Source: Thunnus maccoyii
Taxonomy: Eukaryota; Chordata; Actinopteri; Scombriformes; Scombridae
Direction of reading: 5' to 3'
NCBI RefSeq assembly: GCF_910596095.1
Contig: NC_056544.1
Span: forward strand, 12,757,155-12,821,154
Length of the DNA stretch: 64,000 bases
Positions 51,701 to 61,739 of the stretch are shown piece by piece. The notes under the pieces are model-generated. The model did no database searches, was not told where the DNA came from, and saw only the letters and a list, made by a program, of their open reading frames with translations. The position numbers were made by a program, and so were the translations under genes. The first letter of the stretch is position 1. The number at the start of each line of letters is the position of its first letter.

Positions 51701-54700
51701 TTAAAAGCGCCCTGGAAATAATTGTGTTGACAAATGCTACACAGTAATGGAAAAGAGTAGGAAGTCATCAGATGTAGAAAACAGGGACTCTTCACTCTAC
51801 TCCAACTAAAACACATACAGTAGAAGCAGTGAAAACACATATACAAACTCCAAACAGATACTCAAGTTGACACATTTCAAGCTTTTTACTCTCTCAGGCA
51901 GCAGACACCTGTACACTCGATGTCCGTCTATACCAGCAACAACATTTTCAGTAGTTCAGTAACTTTAACATGATTACTTAAAAAGTATGTGCCATGTTGA
52001 ACTGCACTTTTACAATGCTATGGCTTCACATTTGACACCTTTCATTTCTTAGGAAGCATTAGTTAAAATCTCAGATAAAGCACCATATAATCAGCAAAAC
52101 ATGACTTAAAAAAGCTAAAGGCAAAAGATTTATACTATTGTTCATTCATGGCACTGTACTGTACGTGCTGTACGGCGAAGAAACTGTGAAGACAGTTGTG
52201 CATGTCTGAACGTCTCACCTGATATCATCATCCGTCACCACAAAGGCTTTGCAGAGAGGCTGTGCTGTGTTGAGCCAGACTCCGGGATTTTTCTCCACTG
52301 CAGCTGTAAGCTGTCCGGTGACAGGTGCTGGGCTGGTGTGCAGGGCGCTGGCGATGGCGGAGAGCAGTGTTTTGTCTGAACATGCAGGCCCAACACCTAA
52401 GGAGGGGAAAAACAAGGGAGGCACAGGTCAAGCTCGTAGAAAATCCTCACTTTTAAAATCATAAATGGCTGTTACATTTACGTTACGCTCACCCTGTAAG
52501 CCTTTGGGAAGATCCATGGTTTTCACCAGCTCCTCTGCAATATCAAATGCACTTAACCCGCTCAGCTTCCTCTCCCAGAACAGCTGCAGCAAAAAACAAA
52601 GAAGATGATCTTAAATAAGTTTTGAACACATTTTTCCCTAAACTGACTATGTGCATCATCATCTTATTTATAGGATATTGAACTAGGATTGAATAAAGCC
52701 TTCAGCACAAAAATTACAACAACTTGCAGGTACAGTAATTTCCTTTGACCTTCTTGCCTCAGTATAGTATTAACAATAAACTGTTTCCTATAACGCTAAA
52801 AGACATTAAAAGAGTTTAAAGAAAAAGTTTTAAAATATGAAATGTGCATTGTGGAAAATCCCCTCCCACCCTAATCTTCCTCTACCTGCCTCACTGCTTC
52901 CTGGATGGGCGGAGCCTCAGAATATATACAGGCCAGCTCACCTGTGGCAAACTTTTGAGAACAAAGAAGATGGCTGGCCTCATGTGGATTCCTCATCCCT
53001 CCAATAGTTTGTTCCGTGTATATGATATGTAAGTGTCCTTTGGTTTAAAATGCATTTATAGCAGCTTTAACAGGTTATGATTTATTTGCTGATTAGGTTT
53101 CAGTAGTGGTAAAGTTATTTCTTCATTTTCAGGTTTCTAGGTAGTAACTTTGAAGTTAAACCTGCAGTGCAGAACTTTTACATATAAATGAACGTCCGTT
53201 ACATTGAAGCCCATGCAAACGAGTTCACACAATAGTGATTAAGCCTATCACTGCCAGATAAATCCCTCTGTAATTCACAGAATATGGAGTTTTTAAATCT
53301 CATGTCAGGGGAGACATTCCCGTGCTGGCCATTTGGCCGGAATCGTGCGGCTCTTCTAGACTTTCCAAACGTCATCGGACTGAACGGATCAAATTCTGAC
53401 AGTGAAACGAGTCATTTCGTGGGGGTTGCTGAAAGAATTTATCCACCGTTTTACGGCTGCAACATTAGGATATGGCCAGTGGTGTACTGGCCGTCAGGCA
53501 TACTGGGACAAATACCAGTGGACCATCAACACATCCGTTTTTACCGGCCCTCTGTGAGCCTGTCATTCGGGGTGCACATGAAAGCTGCATGCTTGTGTCA
53601 ATCACAGCGGAGCGCCCCCCCTTCACTCTCACTGCCAGAAGGGGGAGACGCATTCCATCTTTAAATTACCTTTGCTGGATTAATATTATTGAAATTAGGA
53701 ATTATGATGTCTAGATTAATATTCTGTTATCAGATAAACCAGTTGCAGCTATTCTATAATAAAAGATTGGACTGGAACTCCTGCCTTTGCTCATCTGTCC
53801 TCACAGACAAGCCATTGAGTTGGTGATATTCCTGGAACCAGACTATCCTTAAGAGACACCAGTATTCCTTCAGGCTAAATATTCTTCATGCATGCTCTCT
53901 GCCCTGACTCACCTGTTTTGGTTGGTCCACGGCCTTCTGCGGATCTGCCTTCACCTTGTTGTTGGGGTGATTCGTTACCTTGGTCACTGGCTGCTTGAAG
54001 ATGGATGCCGTCTGTCGAACTGGTAGTGTTGTGTTTAAGTCAGGCTTGGCCTTTACAAAGGAGACAACAGCATCATTGTCTACTGCACCAAAATAAGAAA
54101 CTTTTTAGAAAATTAAATTTGTGAGAAATATTTGTACAAGTCGATACTGTTGTGCGACTCCTTTATTGTTAGTGTTGTCAGTACCAAAAAATGTACTGTT
54201 GAATCACTTAATTAATTCTATGGAAGGTGAAAGGACCAGGTAAACATAATGAACTGGAATGATTCTTGTGAGCCATGAATAATTTAAGAGAACAGTCTCA
54301 CACTGAGCCGAACAGCAGAGATAAAAAGCTGTAATTATGTCACATTTCCAAGGCAATGAATATTCCTCAGAGTACAATCAACAGTCAATCATTAAGGAAT
54401 ATCTAGGTGAGAGGTTTACCAGTGAGGAAGACATCAGGAGGCCTCTGGCAACTCTGAAGTAGCTACAGATCTCCATGATACTAGATGTGTCCGAAATCAC
54501 CTCCTATTGCTACATATTGATACTTTGTCATTTTGAGTATTTGAATTCTACGAAGAGTTTATGCATCTGCTGACCTCAAAATTCCCAAACTAGGAAATGT
54601 AGTCTTCATAACATAAACTAATTTGCTAAAAAATACAGCAATGCTTCCTGACTGTCAGTGCAAAATGTGATTACACAATGTATGACAACTCCTAAATGGC

Positions 54701-56447
54701 AGAAACCTCAATTTACTACTTTCTGGAGTAAACTATTAAGTCTTTATTATGAAGGGAATAGTGAAAGAGTAGTCAACGTGATTCACCAGGTTCAACTTTG
54801 TAGCAGAGAGGCAAAGAAGACCGTAAAAAAAAAAACCTCACATGACATCTCAGCTACTTCTTGCCACTTTTTGTTATGTGGGTGACATAAAGTGACCTAT
54901 TTGGCCTAACTTATAATACTAAACAATACTGTTAATGTATCCTGAAGTGGGTATGTCAGAGTCCAGAACTCAGTACATCCAAATTTGTTGCTGCTTGACA
55001 GAATTTGAGCAGGTTTGTAAAGATAACTATGTGAAAAATGATACAGACCTATCAACATACACAGACCTGAGGCTGTAATTACTGCCTTACGTGTCTCTAT
55101 GACATATTGACCTGAAGGGGGTAAATATTTATGCAAGCAGGAACTGTAGCTCTGTTACTCAGTGTCCAAAAAAAGCATTCATTCATTCATTCATTGTAGT
55201 CAAACAATAAAAAGATGAGGGTAGAGGTAACAGGTAGCATAGTGCTTTTTATAGACACTGTAAACTGACTTTATACTGCCCACAATCACTGGAATAACAC
55301 ATCGACAACGCCTCTTTAAAATGAATTTTTCCCTTCAAGTAGCACTCAACATTCACCAGCCTCATAAAGACCAGAACCGAGCTCAGTCTCACCCTGATTT
55401 GATGGTTGATGTCATGGGGATGCTTGTGCCTGCTGCGCTGCACTTTGGTCAGGAGCAACCGTCCAGGCCGAGAGTGGCTGGCATTCACATCTGTGTGAAG
55501 ATTGCTGCCCAAGCCACGGACTATCTGAGGCTTGTTGAGGAAGCGCTTAACAGGTACACTAGAGAGCGAGAGAGAGGGGGAAAAAAAGGACATTATCACC
55601 ACAAGATTGACCACTCCAATACCAAATGGATTCACATGGATCACATATAACTAGACCTCTTTTTGGGGGAGTCCTGAGGTCACATAACTGCATATAATCT
55701 TGAAACAAAGGATCAAAAGGTGTAGCTTGACTTGTCCCGCCCTGACAGGTGTAATGACAGGGAGTCAGGAGGTGTCAATCCAGCACCTGTACACGCCCAC
55801 ACTGTCTTTAAACAACAGGTCCAATCTACTAAATGATGTGTGAGCACCTGAGTGGATGATCCCTGTGAGCAGGAGGAGCTTTCAGGTAGATTTGTTCACT
55901 GATACAGCTTCCTGATTGCAACCCAACAGACCGGCTGTCTGTCACAGCTCGTCATTGTCCTCACAGTGAAACTCTCAGGGACCCACAATTAGATAAATCA
56001 GCTGTGAGCTACACGAGAAGAAGCATGCAGAGTTTTAACGAGATAACTGTGTTGTAGCTGTTTGTTTTTACACCAGTGTGTCTCAGCTCTGGTTTGACTG
56101 TGAAGGGCCCGACGCACCGCAAGTCAAGCGTGTGTAAACAATGAAACTTAGCTAGCTAATCAAGCTAGCAGCGATGGGACCCGTCAGTGTATCAGCGTGC
56201 CAATTAAGTGGTGCTCAAAGTTGTTATTTTCCAGTTTACGTGACAAACTCAAAACTCTCTATAGTCTACGTTCAACTAAACTTACTGTGCCTGCTGCTAG
56301 AAAGTCAACATTAGCGTAGAGCTGCTCATTTGCTGATGTCCTAACTGCAAAACGCGTGTATTCATGCGTGCGTTTCCTGCAGGGAAACTTTCATTTTAAC
56401 AACTGCTTCGACTGTAAGATTATTGAGTCCCACCTTTTCCTTTCCAT
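48734..56447 (-). CDS. mbd3: MBD3-like NuRD subunit lacking the N-terminal half of the MBD (245 aa)
   Basis: MBD3 is the methyl-CpG-binding-domain family scaffold of the NuRD remodelling/deacetylase complex. Minus-strand coding exons are 56447-56434, 55558-55393, 54050-53913, 52583-52493, 52396-52219 and 48884-48734 (738 nt, frame closed at TAG 48736-48734). Residues 61-196 match MBD2/3 closely: KPDLNTTLPVRQTASIFKQP, KVTNHPNNKVK, LFWERKLSGLSAFDIAEELV, ALHTSPAPVTGQLTAAVEKN and WLNTAQPLCKAF. Residues 197-220 form the coiled coil (KQEDLVQNVRRRLEEALMAD) that binds GATAD2. The acidic tail is short. Residues 1-60 are odd: MERK is joined directly to SVPVKRFLNKPQIVRGLG, so the first 40 or so MBD residues (the WECPALPQGW...FYYSPSG part in human) are absent and the remainder is diverged. 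It could be a paralogue rather than the sole mbd3. Confidence 0.9.
48998..49884. mobile_element. 887-bp non-autonomous hAT element with perfect 8-bp target-site duplication
   Basis: Ends TAGGGCTGTAGTC and GACTACAGCCCTA are exact inverses, flanked by identical ATAACATG (48990-48997 and 49885-49892). Subterminal GTCGACTGGTCGATTAG/CTAATCGATTAGTTGA words add further inverted symmetry. The body has no intact transposase. It contains an internal perfect 14-bp-arm hairpin at about 49353-49384. The element occupies the last intron of mbd3. Confidence 0.88.
50142..50473. repeat. 332-bp hAT-like MITE, same family as 47306-47626
   Basis: Ends TAGAGCTGCAATGATTAG and GTTAGTTGCAGCTCTA are inverted. No clear 8-bp duplication was found in the flanks, so this copy may be older or rearranged. 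It lies in the last mbd3 intron. Confidence 0.65.
51471..51631 (+). repeat. RTE-like LINE/SINE 3' tail in mbd3 intron
   Basis: Contains AAATTGCACCAAATTCGACAC, TGCTCCCCAGCCATACTCC, GATGAACAGTTCAAGAGATA and a terminal CATACAGACATACAGACAG repeat. This wording recurs at the 3' ends of teleost RTE-type retroposons in my experience; classification is inference. Confidence 0.45.
52600..53912 (-). other. mbd3 intron containing probable interspersed repeat and a 126-codon open frame
   Basis: Roughly 52840-53690 does not look like ordinary intron. It includes a plus-strand frame at 53284-53664 and a phrase (GGTGTACTGGCCGTCAGGCA, ACAAATACCAGTGG) reminiscent of dispersed fish repeats. I could not find paired termini or a known protein motif, so I record it as probable repeat without function. 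Confidence 0.35.
54051..56433 (-). other. mbd3: mbd3 introns 2 and 1 (around exon 2)
   Basis: Apart from exon 2 (55558-55393), nothing recognisable. I searched the minus strand of 55559-56433 for a missing MBD exon (a GW followed by YYSPSG-like codons) and found no candidate. The plus-strand frame 55321-55650 is the antisense shadow of exon 2. Confidence 0.5.
56434..56447 (-). CDS. mbd3: mbd3 exon 1: 14-nt coding exon (MERK + 2 nt)
   Basis: ATGGAAAGGAAAAG ends at a donor GTGGGA. Read through without splicing, the codons continue as Arg-Trp (the family's MERKRW start) but then diverge and reach TGA within about ten codons. The donor thus lies inside the ancestral AGG-TGG codons. Phase 2 here joins the single leading T of exon 2 (55558) to make a Ser codon and an unbroken frame. 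The short size makes the junction an inference, but start sequence, phase and donor all agree. Confidence 0.65.
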
Positions 56448-58345
56448 GGTCCACGGTGTCTTGGTTGGTTTAGCTTTAAGTCTGGCTTATAACATGTGTA
56501 AAAAGCCAGCGAGCTGTCTATTATTGAGCTCATGAATTTCCACCGTGTCTGGTTTGTTATCGATCCCCGAGAGGTCCCCCGTCAGGACCTTTACAACCGT
56601 AGATCACTCCGCCAGCCTCGCAGCGTCATGAGCGCCGTAATCCATCCGCTGTACACTCATGCGAACTAGTGCGAGCGTGATGCGCCAGTCCAGATCTACA
56701 CAGGGGTCCGCAGTGAAGACAGCGTGTTAGCGGAGCAGCTTCAGTCAAATATACATTTACTCAAGTGCTACATTTAAGTACAATGTTCAGGTACTTTTTA
56801 ACCTTACTTGAGTATTTCCATTTTGTGTAATTGTACTTCGCAACATTTTAAAGGAAAACATTCTACTTTTCACTCCACTAACATCAACATGACATCAACA
56901 ATTGCAACAGGACTAGATATATCATTAAATGTTGCTTATAGGTTCATTTATCATAACCTATAACACCCTCAAAGTGCCATTCTACATGAGTGATTGTGAT
57001 AATTGAAGCCCCTTCCCCTCCTTCCTTTACCCTCACTGTGCAGAGTTTGACACTAGAAGGCTGTTTTCACACTCATCTGCTGAATGTGGAAAGTGTCTCT
57101 GTTCTCACCTTAAATGTAAGTTTAGGAGGTCTACCTACAAGCACGATTTGTGACATCATAACTAGTTTGGAGCCAGTTGCTGTCCAGTACCCAACAAGTT
57201 TCATATGGGAATTTGAAGCCTCTTGTGCACATACACTGGCTTTTTAGTGAAGTGAGACATCTGGTATCCAGGAGTTAAACTTTTGAAACAAACAATATTT
57301 GCATATTCATAGATTCTGGATTTTTCAATGAGAGAAAAGGTGTAGATGTAACTAAGAATATTTCTGATATTCACAGTATATACATGTAGTATAATTTTGA
57401 CTTCAGGATAGGGGTCAGTGTAAAGTACTTTAAATTGCTTTTTGGTTGAAAGGTTATATACAAATAAACTTGCCTTGACACTGTTGCATTGCTACTTTTA
57501 CTAATTAATAACTCCAAGTTAACCTTTAGTTGCAGTTGGAAAGGTATGATGAGACTTCAGTACAAAAACATCTTTTGTGCAGAAACACAATACAAAAAAA
57601 GTAAACCTACCATTTAAAATGAAATCAAAGGACTGGAAACTGCCATCACTCCCAAACTGGTTGACTGGACTGGTGTTGAAACTCAGTGTGTTATGTTTTT
57701 AAGAATTTGTTAATATCAGTATTGTCGGTCAACACAGGAATAAAACAGCTTATAATTTTTAATGATGATATGTTGGGGCCTTTAGGGACATGCAAACAAA
57801 TCAGTAGCACAATTTTAATTTTAATTTTTTATTTTTTAAACTATGACTTAAGTGAGCTGATCCAGTGTTAAGTGAAAACAAACGGTAGCCAAACTCTGAT
57901 GTTGCTGCATACAGGATGAACACACACTTCAGTTCAACTTGACCCAATCTTGAGAGCAGGAAGACAAAACAATTGAAATTGAAATAATTACACATGACCA
58001 CAGTATAGGATAAATCTCATACTTTACTTCTCTTCAAAACAATTACAGGATGACATTAAGGACAGATTTATCCACTTGTGAATCAAGTTTGATTCACAGC
58101 ACACAGGAGACTGATGATTAAAATAAATACCTGACCTCAAACTAAGCAGGAAATGAAAACAAAAGTCCATCCTTTGTTCTCACATTCCTTCCCTTCACGT
58201 TGTCACTGGTTGAGGACATATGAAATGCCAAACCGCAGTGCACTTCAGAGGATGTTGATGGTGAACAGTTCAATAATGTCGACTGAGCTGCAGGATGAAG
58301 ATGACGGGCTCCGGCGGCCTGGCATGCAGTTGGACCACAGTGCAA
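56448..58345. other. mbd3 5' region and spacer to uqcr11
   Basis: Sequence immediately upstream of mbd3 (to about 56700) is moderately CG-bearing and presumably contains its promoter, but no single motif is decisive. Beyond it lie the repeat at 56755-56890 and a possible further repeat at about 56900-57290. The remainder, to the uqcr11 3' end, is AT-rich with nothing recognisable. Confidence 0.4.
56755..56890 (-). repeat. Partial copy of the 133-780 repeat family, inverted
   Basis: On the minus strand it reads TAGTGGAGTG, GAAGTA-like words, AAAATGGAAATACTCAAGTA and AAGTACCTGAAC, in the same order as 640-780. It lies just upstream of mbd3. Confidence 0.6.
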
Positions 58346-58349
58346 AGTA

Positions 58350-60063
58350 CCGGCTGCAGTAGTTCTGGTTTATTATTTCAGTGTTTGTTCAAAAATAATC
58401 CAACACCGCCCTGACGGGAGGAAACAAAAAGTCATCACATTGTGCAACAGTGGAGGAAAACATAGATAAGATTGTAAAGTTAACTTTAAGAGACATGAGT
58501 GACTCAGTTGTAACGGAATATTTGTTCATTTCTTATTTTAACTGTAGACCTTTGATAAGCACTATCAAAAGTTAAACCCCAAATAAAAACACTTCTCAGA
58601 AGCCCAAAACTGATTTGTGACTTAAAAAGTCTCATGTTAAATAACTGCAGAGTGGTTCAAGGCTTTTCAGGCATTTCTGTCTTATGAGAAGCTCATACAT
58701 ATAGCTTTAAAATACACCACTGTCCTGGATTCTGGTCTCCTGACGCCTCTAAACTGCCTGGTTTATTGTCTCTGAATCTCACTCTGTTTATCCTTTCATG
58801 TCCAGTCAGTTTTCCTCCTCGCTGCACATTAAGTGTTACCATCACGCTTCACTAAAAGAACGGTATTATCCAGGTGATGTTGTGCACCTTTTTTGCCAGA
58901 ACTGGTGCGTGGCATTCAAATAAAAGCATTTAATTTTTGTGTCAGACCAAATGATCTTAACATTTTCACACTGATGGTGAATGATGAGATTCTAGAAATG
59001 TTCAGTGTTATTCTGTTACACAGATCAGTGTTTACACACCTAACCTGAATAAGGCAAAATGACCAGTTTGTAATGTTTTATCAGAGGATATCTTACAGTT
59101 TCCATACAGTGAGTACACTCAAATGTGATAGAGACACAGGGTGTCACACTACAAGACAATTTACACATGGATGATACATGCTTTGGGAATTTTACATTTC
59201 ATTTCATTACAGTGATGCGCGTCATAACTGTGGAGGTGGTTACTCTGGTAAATGTCCTGCTTGGGAAATTAGTAATATTCACACATCTTTTCTTCATTAC
59301 AATTGCATTTTACACAGAAGTAGCAACACAAAGAGAAGAGCATACACAAGGTTATCACTTTCTTTGACTCTCAGCAAAACATCTAATGAAGAACTATATA
59401 ATCAGAATAAATGACCTTGGCCACGTTGATGGAAATAAAGGAATATGTCACCTAATGCAACAACGTGGCTGTTTTATGTGTTTTCAATTATTTTTGGACA
59501 ACAGTGGATTTCTATGGGATGGAGGCATTAGCTAGTGTATCAGGCTGTGGCTACACAGACAATACTTGTTACTGTTGAGGGATAAATAGCTCCACCCGCT
59601 GATACCTGTTGTCGCCATTTGAGCAGAAGAAATATACACATATGCACAATTAACTGCAAAATAAGTTTTGAAAACCCGTTGTGTAGAAAATCTATGTAAG
59701 AATGCTGCTCTTCATTCATGTTCTCATTTTAGTACTCGCCTCCAGTGCTGCCACCATAGTTGGCAGGAAAAAAATGATACCTATGTCCAACAATCCTGTT
59801 GTATGATAACAAACAACATGGATTTTTTTTATGTCTTCTGTTTAATTAGTTAAATTCACCGACTTACACACCCAGCAATGCTGCAGACTGCATGTCTGAA
59901 AAAAACAAAACAAAACTGTAGGCTCGTGTGTAGTTTTCTATGTCATGTTCAACCCTGTGAATTTGCCATGTTGACTTCAGTCAGGTTGTACAAACATGTC
60001 AAGGTGAGTAAAGTGAGGCACGATAACCATGTTTGTGTATAAAAGTTTGCTTTTAATGCACGA

Positions 60064-60119
<56 letters not shown>

Positions 60120-60520
60120 TACACACACACACACTCAGTTCCGAGTACACTGTAGATTGATATAAACATATAGATAACTAGACTATTTTTGAATTAAGAC
60201 AAGTGGGAAACACAAAGGAGTTTTATCAGTTTTAAAAAGCCTCTTAAAGTCAACATAAATGTAAAAGCTGGAGCAGAGTAGCACCACATTTTAGTTCTGT
60301 TCAGTTGTGCTACATCTTTCTGGCTTTAAAAGATCCAGTAGGTGCAGAATTACTGATGCTGAGGTATTGGTATCCCAAAGAAAGCTGTGATGACGCTATA
60401 ATTATCAAGTGTCATTCTCTGTATTAATCATGTGCTAGAGCAAAAACACACAGTCACACCTCCTCCACTTTTATTTCTGTAGTTATCTCTTTGCCACTCC
60501 TTGGACTCACCTGACTGCCA
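58350..60520 (-). other. uqcr11: uqcr11 3'UTR with a probable intron and terminal non-coding exon
   Basis: Ten nucleotides after the uqcr11 stop codon the minus strand has a consensus donor CAG|GTGAGT (junction at 60511/60510). A matching acceptor, TTTCCTCCCGTCAG, occurs at 58411 with AATAAA 36 bases into the following sequence (58374-58369). This predicts a terminal exon of about 60 nt (58410 to about 58350) and a 2.1 kb intron. The stop lies close enough to the junction not to invite nonsense-mediated decay. The intervening sequence is AT-rich; the frames at 59125-59414 look spurious. Confidence 0.5.
60067..60134 (+). repeat. Compound (TA)n(CA)n microsatellite
   Basis: About 33 bases of AT alternation pass directly into a CA run with one interruption. 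Confidence 0.95.
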
Positions 60521-61619
60521 TTATTCGTCCTTCTTGAATTTGCCGCTGATGTAGGGAACGTAATCCAAAACCAATCGCCAGTCTGTGAAGTGGACCAGAG
60601 CTACACCTCCGACTGTGCCCCAGACAGCCATGGTTGGGACCCTGAGAAGTAGAACACGTTCAAGATTTACCAGGTTTTCTTCCATTTAAAGCGGAAGAAA
60701 GAAAAACACAAACCTTGAAACTAGTCAGGGTCAAGCTAATAAGGTTTTTTGTTTGATACAGTTTCAGTTGTTTAGTCTGTGGCTGAAAATGATTCTCATT
60801 GGTATTATAAATATTATACACTTAAGCAACAAACATTAAGCCCCTATTGAGTAGCACAAAAGAAAGGTGATCAATCTGTTGAGTAATAACTAACAAAAAT
60901 GAGCAGTAGTTGATTTACTAATCTATTGTGTAAAAATGATTGCTTTTATTCAATTTCTTATCTATCAACCTGTCTGACTAAGTACACATTTAAAACACAT
61001 TAATATGACATACCTGACTCTTGTTGTCTAAATGGGTGCATTAATTTATGTGTGTAAATGCGACAAAGTTTATCTATCATGTTTGTTGTGTGTCTGTACG
61101 TTTGTGTGTGGGGTATGAAAACAATCCACCCTTTGGGACAATAAAGACTATCTAAATGATTAATAGAGTAATCTAATTATTTATTTGTCAAAATTGTTAA
61201 AAAATCGACAGTTCCAATCCCACAACTAAGATCAGTCACCTTTATTGATTAGGCTAAATATGTCCTCCACAAACTGGGTGATAGAAGGTATAAAAATCAC
61301 ACTTTAGCTGCGGTAACGGGAGAAAAGACATCGCAAAACAGTTGTCATAGAATACGTTAAAGAAAATCATATTTTTACTCAAAAAATGACATTTTAGTCA
61401 TGTTTTGACCCGAGTTTAGCTGTTAGGTAAAGGCAGCATGTCCCCACAGCAATGACCTCAGTTAAGCTAAAAGCTAACGTTAGCTAAAGACACATCAAGG
61501 TTTTGAATATCAAAGTATTGACTTCTTTCTGTTTTTTTCCCACTTCTACAATACGAAAAAACGTCTTACCATGACTTGACAATGGCCACATACTTCTGGC
61601 CGATCACTTTACTTATCAT
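60521..61619 (-). CDS. uqcr11: Cytochrome b-c1 complex subunit 10 (UQCR11), 56 aa
   Basis: UQCR11 is a small single-span subunit of mitochondrial complex III (ubiquinol-cytochrome c reductase) in the inner membrane. Two coding exons on the minus strand, 61619-61570 and 60641-60521, give 171 nt and 56 residues, the same length as human. The N-terminus is MISKVIGQKYVAIVKSW; exon 2 gives a hydrophobic span (TMAVWGTVGGVALV), then the hallmark TDWRLVLDYVPYISGKFKKDE. The intron splits the Trp codon (TG/G) as a clean GT-AG. It lies upstream of mbd3 on the same strand, as in human MEX3D-MBD3-UQCR11. Confidence 0.96.
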
Positions 61620-61675
61620 TTTGGCTGATTTGTGTCCTCTTGACGCCGGACGAGCCGCTTTTTAAGCTGAGAAGA

Positions 61676-61727
61676 ACTTCCGATTCTCGCTTGCTGCCTA
61701 GTGCGCATGTGCAAGGAGTACTTCCGC
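61676..61727 (-). promoter_or_regulatory. uqcr11: uqcr11 promoter: NRF-1 and tandem ETS/GABP sites
   Basis: Within about 110 bp upstream of the start codon, the minus strand carries GCGGAAGT (61727-61720) and CGGAAGT (61682-61676), both GABP/ETS cores. Between them is GCACATGCGCAC (61712-61701), a good NRF-1 site. This pair of factors is the usual control for nuclear genes of oxidative phosphorylation. Confidence 0.65.
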
Positions 61728-61739
61728 TTTCACCAGCGT

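Noticed and set aside
55321-55650. Plus-strand 109-codon frame at mbd3 exon 2
   Set aside because: It is the reverse complement of the real mbd3 exon 2, which fits MBD2/3 exon structure and phase.
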